Shown here one piece after another: positions 44,641-55,734 of a stretch of 64,000 bases of DNA (position 1 is its first letter; each line of letters starts with the position of its first letter). This DNA is from Mycobacterium sp. BK086 (GTDB lineage: Bacteria; Actinomycetota; Actinomycetes; Mycobacteriales; Mycobacteriaceae): assembly GCA_004362315.1 (NCBI GenBank), contig SNWL01000008.1, positions 62,001 to 126,000 on the forward strand, given 5' to 3'. The position numbers and the translations under genes are program-made. Below the pieces are notes generated by a model. The model had not been told where the DNA came from. It did no database searches and worked only from the letters and a program-made list of their open reading frames with translations.

Positions 44641-45513
44641 ATGGGAATTCTCGACGGGCGGGTTGCCGTCATCACCGGCGCCGGTCGCGGGATCGGGCGC
44701 GAGCACGCACTGCTCTTCGCTCGCGAGGGTGCTGCCGTCGTGGTGAACGACCTGGGCGGTTCCAACACGGGTGAAGGCGCCGACTCCGGGCCGGCCCATG
44801 AGGTGGTCGCGGAGATCACCGCTGCCGGGGGCCGCGCGGTGGCCAACGGCGACAACATCTCCAGCTGGGCGGGAGCCAAGAACCTCGTGCAGCAGGCGAT
44901 CGACGAGTTCGGCCGTCTCGACGTGTTGGTCAACAATGCCGGCATTCTGCGCGACGCATTCATCGCCGGGATGGACGAGGAGCAGTGGGACGCCGTCGTC
45001 ACGGTCCACCTCAAGGGCCATTTCGCGATGCTGCACCACGCGTCGGAGTATTGGAAGGCTCAGTCCAAGGCCGGTGATCAGCCGGTTGCCGCGGTGATCA
45101 ATACGGCATCGGGTTCCGGGCTCACCATCCCCAACGCAGGTCAGGCGAATTACGGTGCCGCGAAGGCCGGAATCGCGGCGTTGACGCTGATCGCCGCCGA
45201 GGAGCTGGAGCGCTATGGCGTCCGGGTGAATGCCATTGCTCCCATTGCCCGGACTCGGCTGACACTGGCGACGCCGGGCATGGGTGCGCTGATGGCCGAA
45301 CCGGAAGACGGTGGGCTCGACCTGTTCTCGCCGGCCAACATCTCACCGCTGGTCGCCTACCTGGCCAGCGAGAAGTGTGCGGCCACCGGGCAGGTCTACG
45401 CCGTTCAAGGCGGTGCCATTTCACAGCTGCAGGGATGGCACGACGTGGAGACCATCGAGACCGACAAGGTGTGGGAGATCGACGACATCGCCGCACGACT
45501 GCCGGGAGCCTGA
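44641..45513 (+). CDS. SDR, probable 3-hydroxyacyl-CoA dehydrogenase
   Basis: A 290-residue SDR close to the dehydrogenase part of peroxisomal multifunctional enzyme type 2: cofactor turn TGAGRGIGREHAL, NDLGGSNTGEG, NNAGILRD, catalytic NTASGSG and YGAAK. The long loop after NDLGG is typical of this group. With the MaoC protein it would perform hydration and oxidation of beta-oxidation. ATG 44641 has CAGGAG upstream; the ACAD gene starts 2 bases after its stop. Confidence 0.87.
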   Translation: MGILDGRVAVITGAGRGIGREHALLFAREGAAVVVNDLGGSNTGEGADSGPAHEVVAEITAAGGRAVANGDNISSWAGAKNLVQQAIDEFGRLDVLVNNAGILRDAFIAGMDEEQWDAVVTVHLKGHFAMLHHASEYWKAQSKAGDQPVAAVINTASGSGLTIPNAGQANYGAAKAGIAALTLIAAEELERYGVRVNAIAPIARTRLTLATPGMGALMAEPEDGGLDLFSPANISPLVAYLASEKCAATGQVYAVQGGAISQLQGWHDVETIETDKVWEIDDIAARLPGA

Positions 45514-45515
45514 TC

Positions 45516-46775
45516 ATGATCGAATGGTCGGACACCGACATCATCATGCGCGACACCGCGCGGGAGTTCATCGCCAAGGAGATCCGCCCGCATCTCGAGG
45601 AACTCGAGAGCGGGAGCCGGTCGCCCTATCCGATCGCGCGAAAGCTGTTCAGCGAGTTCGGACTCGACGTGATGGCAGCAGAAGCGGTGAAGACGATGCT
45701 GGACCGCGAACGGTCCCGCGCCGAGTCCAACGAGGTGTCCAACGCTTCCCGCGGTGGCGGCGGTGGTCTGGGTGAGCTCGGTGCCCAGGCGTCGATGGCC
45801 GCCGTCCTGATCACTGAACTGGCCTCCGTCAGCATCGGCTTGCTGTCGACGATCGGGGTCAGCCTCGGTCTGGGCGCGTCGACGATCATGACGCGCGGCA
45901 CACTGGCCCAGAAGGAACGCTGGCTGCCCGAGTTGATGACGTTGGAGAAGGTCGCGGCCTGGGCGATCACCGAGCCCGACGCCGGGTCGGATGCTTTCGG
46001 TGGCATGAAAACCTATGTCCGGCGCGACGGTTCGGACTACCTCCTCAACGGCCAGAAGACCTTTATCACCAACGGTCCCGATGCCGACGTCATCGTGGTG
46101 TACGCGAAGCTCGATGAGGGTCCTGACTCTGACGTCGACAAGCGCGACCGGCCGGTGCTCACCTTCGTGCTCGACGCCGGCATGCCCGGGCTGACGCAGG
46201 GCAGGCCGTTCAAGAAGATGGGGATGATGTCGTCGCCCACCGGCGAATTGTTCTTCGACAATGTTCGCCTCGGCCCTGACCGGCTGCTCGGCGAGACCGA
46301 GCAGCACGGCGCCGGCGATGGACGAGAAAGTGCCAGAGCCAATTTCGCCGGCGAACGGATCGGAATCGCCTTGATGTCCCTGGGCATCATCAACGAGTGT
46401 CACCGATTGTGTGTCGACTACGCCAAGTCGCGCACACTCTGGGGTAAGAACATCGGCCAGTTCCAGTTGATCCAATTGAAATTGGCACAGATGGAAGTCG
46501 CCCGAATCAACGTGCAGAACATGGTGTTCCAGACCTTGGAGTCCCTCGGCAGCGGGCGGTTGCCTTCGCTGGCCGAGGCTTCGGCGATCAAGCTGTACTC
46601 CTCGCAAGCCGCGACAGAGGTCGCCATGGAGGCCGTGCAGCTCTTCGGCGGTAACGGATACATGGCTGAGTATCACGTGGAAAGGCTTGCCCGCGATGCC
46701 AAGTCGTTGATGATTTACGCGGGGAGCAACGAGGTTCAGGTCACCCACATCGCCAAGGGACTGCTCTCGGCATGA
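45516..46775 (+). CDS. Acyl-CoA dehydrogenase with the catalytic glutamate in helix G
   Basis: The 419-residue flavoenzyme introduces the 2,3 double bond in acyl-CoA. The FAD segments AWAITEPDAGSDAFG and FITNGPDAD are intact. At the usual site of the catalytic glutamate (YEG in medium-chain enzymes) it has Ala402 (IYAGSNEVQ); Glu280 in FAGERIGIAL lies where isovaleryl- and long-chain dehydrogenases keep their base. A Gly/Ser/Arg insertion (about residues 65-85) is unusual. It points to branched or bulky substrates. The stop overlaps the hydrolase start (ATGA). Confidence 0.88.
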   Translation: MIEWSDTDIIMRDTAREFIAKEIRPHLEELESGSRSPYPIARKLFSEFGLDVMAAEAVKTMLDRERSRAESNEVSNASRGGGGGLGELGAQASMAAVLITELASVSIGLLSTIGVSLGLGASTIMTRGTLAQKERWLPELMTLEKVAAWAITEPDAGSDAFGGMKTYVRRDGSDYLLNGQKTFITNGPDADVIVVYAKLDEGPDSDVDKRDRPVLTFVLDAGMPGLTQGRPFKKMGMMSSPTGELFFDNVRLGPDRLLGETEQHGAGDGRESARANFAGERIGIALMSLGIINECHRLCVDYAKSRTLWGKNIGQFQLIQLKLAQMEVARINVQNMVFQTLESLGSGRLPSLAEASAIKLYSSQAATEVAMEAVQLFGGNGYMAEYHVERLARDAKSLMIYAGSNEVQVTHIAKGLLSA

Positions 46776-47596
46776 TCGATACCGGGACGGGTTGCTACGA
46801 CGGCGTGCGAACCCGAGTCCTGTCGGTGGGCGGTGAAGGGCTGCCGATCGTGTTGCTGCACGGCTACGCGGACTCCGCCGACACCTGGCGCGCGGTACTC
46901 GGACAGCTCGACGCCGCGGGCCGGTGCGCCATGGCGGTCGACCTTCCCGGCTTCGGGTGGGCAGATCGCCGGCGGCCGGGTCCGCTTCTGCCGCAGTTCG
47001 ATACCTTCGTCGATGCGCTATTGGAGGATCTCGGACCCGCGGTGCTCGTCGGGAACTCGCTGGGTGCCGCGACCGCGATCCGGGCCGCCGCCCGTAAACC
47101 CGATGCCGTGCAGGCGGTCCTTGCGCTCAACGACCCGCTCAACGCCCGCCATCTGCCGGCCCGGCTTGCTCGTCACCGACGACTCCCGGTTCAGGTCTGG
47201 CACACCGCGGCAATGCTGCCGATCCCCGACGGAGTCCTCCGATGGGCGGCGGGCAAGGCCGTCCGGCATGTGCTGTACGGCCCCGGCGCGGCCGCCGACC
47301 CTGCCGTCATCGCGCGGTGGCGGCGCACCATCGGCGGACCCGCTGCCCTGGCAAGCCTGGGGCGCTATGCGTTTCAATATGCGCACGAGACCGCTGCCGG
47401 GCACGGTGACCTTCAGATCGCGTGCCCCGCGGTGGTCGCCCATGGGGCCAAAGACCGCATCATTCCGGTCCAGGCCAGCCGGACCCTGCATCAGCAGATT
47501 CCCGGCAGTTCCCTTGTCGTGCTGCCGAGATCCGGCCACTGTCCGCAGTTGGACAACCCGCGCGAGGTCGTCCGACTGATCCTGGGGCTGCAGTGA
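46772..47596 (+). CDS. Alpha/beta hydrolase
   Basis: A 274-residue alpha/beta hydrolase with oxyanion HGYADS, nucleophile GNSLGA, an aspartate in GAKDRIIP and the late histidine in RSGHCPQLD, a complete triad. No signal peptide. Overlaps by ATGA with the ACAD gene and GTGA with the synthetase gene, so it is made with both. It could free an acid or alcohol from an ester before activation. The substrate is unknown. Confidence 0.83.
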   Translation: MIDTGTGCYDGVRTRVLSVGGEGLPIVLLHGYADSADTWRAVLGQLDAAGRCAMAVDLPGFGWADRRRPGPLLPQFDTFVDALLEDLGPAVLVGNSLGAATAIRAAARKPDAVQAVLALNDPLNARHLPARLARHRRLPVQVWHTAAMLPIPDGVLRWAAGKAVRHVLYGPGAAADPAVIARWRRTIGGPAALASLGRYAFQYAHETAAGHGDLQIACPAVVAHGAKDRIIPVQASRTLHQQIPGSSLVVLPRSGHCPQLDNPREVVRLILGLQ

Positions 47597-49200
47597 CCAC
47601 GCAGCTGGTGAGCACGCTTCGTGCGGTCTCGGTGTTGCAGCGACGGGGAATGATCGACCTGACCGATCCGGCCGGACTGCTGACCGCCGCCCGCGCCCTG
47701 CGGCGGTACGGGTCATTCGGAGGACTAGTCTCGTACACCGCTTCGCGCTACGGTGATTCGCCCGCGCTGACCGATGAGCGGGGGACGCTGACTTTCCGCG
47801 AACTGGATCAGCTTTCGAATGCCACGGCGCGAACTCTGCTGGCCCGCCGGCCAAGTGGCGATTGCGCGATCGGGCTGCTCAACCGAGGCCATCGAGGTCT
47901 GCTGGTGGTCCTGGCGGCCGCCGGAAAGGCCGGCATACGAACGGTTCTGCTGAACACCGGGTTCGCGGGTCCACAGTTGCGTGACGTCTGTGTGCGTGAG
48001 CGGATCCAGATCGTGCTTGCCGACCAGGAGTTCGCCGAGCTGTTCGATGCCTTACCGCCCGATGTCGAGGTACTGCTGAACTGGGCCGAGGGCTCTCACG
48101 CTCACCCGTTGATCGACGACCTCGCCGCGCGGCAGTCCACCGACCCGCTGCCGTATCCCAGCCGTCCCGGGGGTTTGGTGCTGCTCACCAGCGGCACCAC
48201 CGGAATCCCCAAGGGCGCGCCGCGGGACCGGATCAGCCCGCTGCAGTCGGCGCAGCTTCTCGACCGGGTGCCGTGGCCCGCGAACGGTTGCTACGTGGTG
48301 GCGGCACCGCTCTTCCATGCCACCGGGTTGGCAACAGCGACAGTCGGATTGGCGTTGGGCAATCGCGTTGTTGTGTCCAGGCGGTTCGATCCGCAGGCGG
48401 CCCTCGCCGCGATCGCGGGGCATCACGCCGACGCCATGGTCCTGGTTCCCACCATGCTGAGCCGCATCCTCGACCTCGGACCCGACATCATCGACCGGTA
48501 CGGTACGTCGTCACTGCGCGTCATTTTCGCTGCCGGGTCCACGCTGTCGCCGCAGTTGTCCCGACGCACACTGGACACCTTCGGTGACGTGCTCTACAAC
48601 CTGTACGGCTCGACCGAGGTCGCCACCGCGGCTGTCGCGACGCCCGAGGAATTACGCGTCGCGCCGGGTACCGTCGGGCGCCCACCCGTCGGCTGCCGCA
48701 TCGCCGCGTACGACACGTACGACCGGCCCATCACCGAGCCCGGACGCACCGGCACGCTGTATGTGTCGAGCGGACTGAGCTTTTCGGGCTACACCGACGG
48801 TGGCAGCAAGAGGGTGCTCGACGGATTGATGTCCAGTGGCGACACCGGGCATTTCGACGACCGGGGCCTGTGGTTCGTCGACGGTCGCGATGACGACATG
48901 ATCGTCTCGGGAGGGGAGAACGTCTACCCAATCGAGGTGGAGAACTTGCTCACCGAGCATCCGGCCGTCGTGGAGGCCGCCGCGGTGGGGACACCGGACC
49001 GGGATTTCGGACAGCGCTTGTGTGTATTCGTCGTGATCAAGGACAGCGCCCAGCTGGATGCCGAGGCCGTCAAGACCTATGTCCGCGATCGACTGGCTCG
49101 TCACAAGGTGCCGCGCGATGTCTACTTCGTCGATGCGTTGCCGCGCAACGAGACCGGGAAGGTGCTCAAGAGGAATCTGTTGAGCAAGGTTGCCGAGTGA
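47593..49200 (+). CDS. Acyl-CoA synthetase (FadD-type, FadD12-like)
   Basis: The 535-residue ANL-family enzyme activates a carboxylic acid with ATP and CoA. The core motifs are all seen: LLTSGTTGIPKGAPR (A3), YGSTEVAT (A5), GDTGHFD (A7), the hinge GRDDDMIVSGGENVYP (A8) and the A10 lysine in NETGKVLKR. Length and N-terminal form resemble FadD12. GTG 47593 overlaps the hydrolase stop (GTGA); a longer ORF upstream only shadows that gene. It also overlaps the ALDH start. Confidence 0.88.
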   Translation: MTTQLVSTLRAVSVLQRRGMIDLTDPAGLLTAARALRRYGSFGGLVSYTASRYGDSPALTDERGTLTFRELDQLSNATARTLLARRPSGDCAIGLLNRGHRGLLVVLAAAGKAGIRTVLLNTGFAGPQLRDVCVRERIQIVLADQEFAELFDALPPDVEVLLNWAEGSHAHPLIDDLAARQSTDPLPYPSRPGGLVLLTSGTTGIPKGAPRDRISPLQSAQLLDRVPWPANGCYVVAAPLFHATGLATATVGLALGNRVVVSRRFDPQAALAAIAGHHADAMVLVPTMLSRILDLGPDIIDRYGTSSLRVIFAAGSTLSPQLSRRTLDTFGDVLYNLYGSTEVATAAVATPEELRVAPGTVGRPPVGCRIAAYDTYDRPITEPGRTGTLYVSSGLSFSGYTDGGSKRVLDGLMSSGDTGHFDDRGLWFVDGRDDDMIVSGGENVYPIEVENLLTEHPAVVEAAAVGTPDRDFGQRLCVFVVIKDSAQLDAEAVKTYVRDRLARHKVPRDVYFVDALPRNETGKVLKRNLLSKVAE

Positions 49201-50600
49201 CGCCCACCGCCGAATCGGTGACGAACGTGGTCGCTGCGCTGCGATCTCGACAGCCCGAGTGGGAGGCGCTACCCGTCAACGCTCGGGTGCGCTGGCTGTC
49301 GCGATATCGGGATTGGTTGTGGGACAATCAATCACGACTCGAGGCGCTTTTGATTGCGGAGACGGGTAAACCCGCGGTCGAGGCCGGCCTCGAGATTCCC
49401 TATATCGTCCAAGCGATCAACTACCACAGTCGCCGGGCGCCGCGGGTGCTCGCCGACCGCAGGCCGCGTCCGCACGGCATGTTGGCTATCACCAAGCGGC
49501 AGTTGATCGTTCAGCGCCCGTACCAGGTGGTCGGTGTGATCACGCCGTGGAACTTTCCGCTCGGCCTGTCCCTTCTGGACGCGGTGCCGGCGCTGTTGGC
49601 GGGCTGCGCGGTGGTGGTCAAACCGTCGGAGCTGACTCCGGCAGCGGTGTCGGCCGCGGTCGCCGGCTGGGCTGAAATCGGCGCGCCACAGGTTCTCGAC
49701 GTGGTGTGCGGGGACGGCCGCGCCGGCAACGCGGTTGTCGCCCAGGTCGATTTCGTCCAGTTCACCGGTTCGGTGCGGACCGGCCGGGCCATCGCCAGGG
49801 CGGCCGCGGACCGCTTGATCCCGTGTGCCCTCGAACTCGGCGGCAAGGACGCGATGATCGTTCTCGACGACGCCGACGTGACGCGCGCGGCCAACGCGGC
49901 GGTGTGGGGAGCGATGGCCAACTGCGGCCAGATGTGCGTGTCCGTTGAGCGGGTGTACGTCGAATCGGCGGTCTACGACGAGTTCGTCTCGCAGGTGACG
50001 GCCAAGGTCGCAGCACTGCGCCCCGGAATCGACATGGGCCGGTTCACCAATCCGGCTCAGACCGAGGTCATGCGGCGACATGTGGACGATGCCCTTTCGC
50101 GCGGAGCGACCGCGCTGGTCAGCGGTCATGGCGGCCACGGGCCCACGGTGCTGGCCGGCGTCGACCACCGCATGCTCTGCATGACCGAAGAAACGTTCGG
50201 CCCGACGTTGCCCGTGGTGCGGGTCAGTGACGAAGACGAGGCGGTCCGGCTGGCCAACGAGTCCCGCTACGGCTTGTCTGCGGCGGTGTTCAGCGGCGAC
50301 CGACACCGGGCCGAACGCATCGCGCGGCGCATCGACGCGGGGGCCGTGAACATCAACGATGTCTTCGCGAACCTGTTCACGCTGGCATTACCCCAATCCG
50401 GGTGGAAAGAGTCGGGTCTGGGCACGCGCGGCGGCAGTGAAGCGGTGTCGAAGTTCTGCAGGCCGCAGGCGATTGTGGCCGCTCGGGTGACCCCCGCCCG
50501 AGAGCTCACCTGGTATCCCTACACCCCGTTGCGCGGCGCGGCGATGCGCCGCGTTTCGCGGCTGATCGGCGCGCGGGGCTTTCGGCGCCGATTCGGCTAG
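49197..50600 (+). CDS. Aldehyde dehydrogenase
   Basis: The 467-residue NAD(P)-dependent enzyme oxidises an aldehyde to an acid. Glu213 (LELGGKDAMIVL) and Cys247 (NCGQMCVSVERV) are the catalytic pair, spaced as usual; the cofactor turn FTGSVRTGRAIA is present. GTG 49197 overlaps the synthetase stop. It fits as a feeder: aldehyde to acid, then CoA activation by the neighbouring synthetase. The C-terminal 40 residues are basic (RRVSRLIGARGFRRRFG), perhaps for membrane contact. Confidence 0.88.
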   Translation: MTPTAESVTNVVAALRSRQPEWEALPVNARVRWLSRYRDWLWDNQSRLEALLIAETGKPAVEAGLEIPYIVQAINYHSRRAPRVLADRRPRPHGMLAITKRQLIVQRPYQVVGVITPWNFPLGLSLLDAVPALLAGCAVVVKPSELTPAAVSAAVAGWAEIGAPQVLDVVCGDGRAGNAVVAQVDFVQFTGSVRTGRAIARAAADRLIPCALELGGKDAMIVLDDADVTRAANAAVWGAMANCGQMCVSVERVYVESAVYDEFVSQVTAKVAALRPGIDMGRFTNPAQTEVMRRHVDDALSRGATALVSGHGGHGPTVLAGVDHRMLCMTEETFGPTLPVVRVSDEDEAVRLANESRYGLSAAVFSGDRHRAERIARRIDAGAVNINDVFANLFTLALPQSGWKESGLGTRGGSEAVSKFCRPQAIVAARVTPARELTWYPYTPLRGAAMRRVSRLIGARGFRRRFG

Positions 50601-50624
50601 CGGTTCGACAGAAGGAGGCGGCAC

Positions 50625-51458
50625 ATGGCAGCGACGAACCTGAGGGATCGGGTCGTGGTGGTGACCGGCGGAGCCAGAGGTATCGGGGCGGCGACCGCGT
50701 CGGCGTTCGCCCGGGCCGGAGCCAAGGTGGCCATCGGCGATGTCGACGTCGAACTGGCAGAGCGGACGGCGGCCGAGGTCGGCTGCTGGTGGGGTGAGGT
50801 CGACGTCACCGACCGGGCCAGCTTTGCGTGCTTCCTGGACTCGCTGACCGGGGCGCTCGGGCAGATCGACGTGCTGGTGAACAACGCTGGGATCATGCCG
50901 GTGACGCCACTGGTCGACGAGACGGCCGAGTCGATCCAACGTCAGCTCGCCATCAACGTCGCCGGTGTCATCTACGGAACGCAGCTGGCTGTGGAGCGCA
51001 TGGGTCCACGAGGATTCGGGCACGTGGTCAACGTCGCGTCCGCCGCGGGCCGGATGGGCTTCGGAGGCGTGTCCACCTACTCCGCCACAAAGTTCGCGGT
51101 GGCCGGTTTCACCGAGGCCATCGCGCTCGAGTCGGCGGCTACCGGTATCACGTTCACCACGGTGTACCCGGGCATGGTCAGGACGGAGTTGTCCGCCGGT
51201 CTCGCCGACCACTGGCTGATGCGGACCTGTGCGCCCGAGGTCGTCGCCGCGGCCGTCGTCGACGCGGTGCGCCGGCGCCGGAGGTCGGTGTACGTGCCCC
51301 GCCGGCTGGGCCCGTTGACCTCGATCTACGGCCTGCTGCCGGCCAGGGGTCGTGCTGCGGTGATGGGCCTGCTGGGAGCCGACCACCAGATGCTTGACGG
51401 CGACGGTGACATCCGCCGCTCCTACGAATCCCGGGTCAGCCGGGCGTCCCAGAACTAA
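50625..51458 (+). CDS. Short-chain dehydrogenase, last gene of the catabolic cluster
   Basis: A 277-residue SDR: TGGARGIG, NNAGIMPVTP, catalytic VASAAG and YSATK. The end is basic with a hydrophobic portion (VYVPRRLGPLTSIYGLLP), as in SDRs of mycobacteria that act on membrane lipids. GAAGGAGG lies 7 bases before ATG 50625. It may oxidise an alcohol to the aldehyde used by the preceding ALDH. A hairpin follows at 51545-51577. Confidence 0.85.
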   Translation: MAATNLRDRVVVVTGGARGIGAATASAFARAGAKVAIGDVDVELAERTAAEVGCWWGEVDVTDRASFACFLDSLTGALGQIDVLVNNAGIMPVTPLVDETAESIQRQLAINVAGVIYGTQLAVERMGPRGFGHVVNVASAAGRMGFGGVSTYSATKFAVAGFTEAIALESAATGITFTTVYPGMVRTELSAGLADHWLMRTCAPEVVAAAVVDAVRRRRRSVYVPRRLGPLTSIYGLLPARGRAAVMGLLGADHQMLDGDGDIRRSYESRVSRASQN

Positions 51459-51544
51459 CCTTTGGGCCAATTCTGCGAAGTCGCTCCCAGCCGCCTCACA
51501 GCTCGCTAGGTTGAAGTTTGCCAACCGGGGGATGGAACCGAGCC

Positions 51545-51577
51545 GGGGGGCAACGACGGAGGGGATCGCTGCCCCCC
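51545..51577. terminator. GC-rich hairpin between the catabolic cluster and the M50 gene
   Basis: GGGGGGCA (51545-51552) pairs perfectly with TGCCCCCC (51570-51577) around 17 bases. It lies in a convergent gap and may end both transcripts. There is no T tract. Confidence 0.55.
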
Positions 51578-51592
51578 GCCTTGGTGTCCGAA

Positions 51593-52372
51593 TCAGGCCC
51601 AGGCGGACCAGAAGCGGGTCAGCTGCATGCCGATCGAGGCCAGCGCTCCGGGCACTCCCGACAGGTCGAAGAACCAGAAAACCGCCGAGAAGAACCACTG
51701 GTTCAGTGCCGGGGCCAGCAGCAGGACGATCAGGAACAGGAAGCCGAACTGCTTGGCCGGCGCCACGGCGCGCTGCGTCTCGGGGCTCAGATGCGGTTCG
51801 AGTGCCGCATAGCCGTCCAGGCCGGGGATCGGCAGCAGGTTCAGCAACAGCGCCGTGATCTGCAGGAATCCCAGGAAAGCGACGGCCGACCAGAACACCC
51901 CGTGACCGGAGTCGTAGAACAGGCGGGTGGCCGCAAGCAGGACGACGGCGAGCGCCAGGTTGGCGGCCGGCCCCGCCAGGCTCACCAGCGTGCGCTGCCG
52001 CGGTTTCATGAACGCGGTGCGGACGTAGACCGCGCCGCCGGGCAGCCCGATTCCGCCGAGCGCGATGAACAGCAGCGGCAGGCCGAGCGACAGCAGCGGG
52101 CTGGAGTACTTGAGCGGATTGAGCGTCAGATAACCGCGCATCGCGACGTCGTGGTCACCGAATCGCCAGGCCGTGTACGCGTGGCCGAACTCGTGCAGAC
52201 ACAGCGACACCAGCCAGCCGGCGACGACGAAGACGAACACCCCGACGTAGGCCAGCGGCCGCACGGTGTCCGCGGCCAGCCAGGCCACCACCCCACCGGC
52301 CGCGGTGATCGCGACGATTGCCAGGAAGACCGGGCTGGGCCGGACCGACTGGTGCAGCGGACGGATGTTCAC
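51593..52372 (-). CDS. Site-2-protease-like M50 metallopeptidase (Rv0359-like)
   Basis: The 259-residue membrane protease has the zinc motif HEFGH (in LCLHEFGHAYTAW, about residues 60-64) in an early membrane helix and the third ligand in NLLPIPGLDGY. Six hydrophobic segments are visible and no PDZ domain, so it is the short type. Members cut membrane-bound anti-sigma factors or other membrane proteins, but no target is known here. GTG start with GAGGT upstream. Position near purA fits Rv0359. Confidence 0.88.
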   Translation of the reverse strand: MNIRPLHQSVRPSPVFLAIVAITAAGGVVAWLAADTVRPLAYVGVFVFVVAGWLVSLCLHEFGHAYTAWRFGDHDVAMRGYLTLNPLKYSSPLLSLGLPLLFIALGGIGLPGGAVYVRTAFMKPRQRTLVSLAGPAANLALAVVLLAATRLFYDSGHGVFWSAVAFLGFLQITALLLNLLPIPGLDGYAALEPHLSPETQRAVAPAKQFGFLFLIVLLLAPALNQWFFSAVFWFFDLSGVPGALASIGMQLTRFWSAWA

Positions 52373-52408
52373 CTCACGAAACTACCGGACACGCCGCGTG
52401 ACCTGGGA

Positions 52409-53017
52409 TCACGAGACCCGTAGCCAACCCGTGGTGTGCCGGTAGAACGCGGCCCGTTTGGCCTCGCGGGACAACTCGACGCCGTCGCGCACGACCCGGG
52501 CGCCGGTGGTGCCGAGCTGGACGGCCCGGCCGGTCAGCCAGCGTCGCGGACGCATCCGGCCGGTCAGCACCGCCGCCCGCAGGCCCGGCATCGACGCGGT
52601 CGGCTCGATCCTCACGGCCGTCACCTCCCCATCGAACAGCAGGTCGTCGTCGACGACGGCCTCGCCGTGGATCACCCGGTCCTCGCCAGGGGGCAGCCAG
52701 AACGCCGCGCCGACGAGAACGGTGCCCGTCTCGTCGCGGATCAGCGGAACCCGTTGCGCCACACCGGTCAACGCTCGCCGGGCTCCGCGCCACCGCGACA
52801 CCGGTGCCACCTCGACGTCGAGGCGTTCGGTGCGCATCAGCCGCGTCAGCACCGTGGCCAGATCGGTCGCCGAACCCACGACAACCACCCGGGACGCGCC
52901 GTGGACGGCAGCGTCGATGGCCGCCGGATCGGGGTCGTCGAGACAGGGCAGCGAGCCCAGCCCGCGCGGCAGTCGGCGGCCCCCGAAACGCAACACGGCG
53001 ATCTCGGTGTTGGTCAA
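52409..53017 (-). CDS. Rv0358-like conserved protein
   Basis: About 202 residues from TTG 53017, chosen because GGAG lies 7 bases upstream; GTG 53023 is possible but too close to it. The first half has a glycine-rich strand-turn (GASRVVVVGSATDLATVLTRLM) and the second half (MPGLRAAVLTGRMRPRRW then GARVVRDGVELSREAKRAAFYRH) is vaguely like the C-terminal part of lipid or diacylglycerol kinases, a weak guess. It is divergent from purA and precedes the M50 gene by 36 bases. Function unknown. Confidence 0.65.
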   Translation of the reverse strand: MTNTEIAVLRFGGRRLPRGLGSLPCLDDPDPAAIDAAVHGASRVVVVGSATDLATVLTRLMRTERLDVEVAPVSRWRGARRALTGVAQRVPLIRDETGTVLVGAAFWLPPGEDRVIHGEAVVDDDLLFDGEVTAVRIEPTASMPGLRAAVLTGRMRPRRWLTGRAVQLGTTGARVVRDGVELSREAKRAAFYRHTTGWLRVS

Positions 53018-53042
53018 CGACACTCCTCGCGCTGCGCTCCGA

Positions 53043-55011
<1,969 letters not shown>

Positions 55012-55029
55012 GTCTGTCACCATGACGAC

Positions 55030-55734
55030 GTGCCCGACTCCAGCATTGGCAACAAAGGCTCGTCGACGCTGAAAACCCTCACCACTCCGCGGGCGGCCGC
55101 GGCCGCCGGCGTGGCATTCGCGCTCTTGTTCGGCGCCAACCTGATCCTGATCCGCTCCTCCCTGCCCGAAGGTGCGCAGCCCGGCTCGCAATGGCTTGAT
55201 GCCGCAAGCGGGAAGATGAAGATCGCGGCCATCCTGATGCCGTTCGCGGGGATCAGCTTCCTATGGTTCATCGGGGTCGTGCGCGACGGCCTCGGCCGGC
55301 TCGAGGACCGATTCTTCGCCACGGTGTTCCTGGGCAGCGGATTGCTGTTCCTGGCAATGATGTTCGTGACGAGCGCGATCGGGGCAGGCCTGGCCGGGAG
55401 TAACAGTGCGGTGGGTCACGAGCAGCTCGGGCACAGCGACGTGGCGTTGTTCGGCCAGATGATCGTGCTGACGTTGTCGAAGACCTATGCCCTGCGGATG
55501 GCCGCGGTGTTCATGATCTCGTTGGCCACGATCTGGCTGCGGACCGGGCTGATGCCGCGCTGGCTGGTGTACATCAGCTATCTGCTCGCCGTGGCGTTGT
55601 TGATCGCCAGCGACATCAGTATGTGGCTGACACTGGGCTTTCCGATCTGGGTGCTCGTCGTGAGCTTGCTGCTACTGGCGCGTGCCGGGGTGTTCGAGGA
55701 TCACCAGGCCACCGGCAGGGACCGCAAGCCGTAG
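55030..55734 (+). CDS. Hypothetical multi-pass membrane protein
   Basis: The 234-residue product (GTG 55030) has about six hydrophobic segments (near residues 24-41, 66-83, 96-118, 140-150, 155-170 and 180-215) separated by short loops; LTTPRAAAAAGVAFALLFGANLILI opens the first. No known motif. It ends 34 bases inside the convergent P450 gene. Function unknown. Confidence 0.7.
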   Translation: MPDSSIGNKGSSTLKTLTTPRAAAAAGVAFALLFGANLILIRSSLPEGAQPGSQWLDAASGKMKIAAILMPFAGISFLWFIGVVRDGLGRLEDRFFATVFLGSGLLFLAMMFVTSAIGAGLAGSNSAVGHEQLGHSDVALFGQMIVLTLSKTYALRMAAVFMISLATIWLRTGLMPRWLVYISYLLAVALLIASDISMWLTLGFPIWVLVVSLLLLARAGVFEDHQATGRDRKP

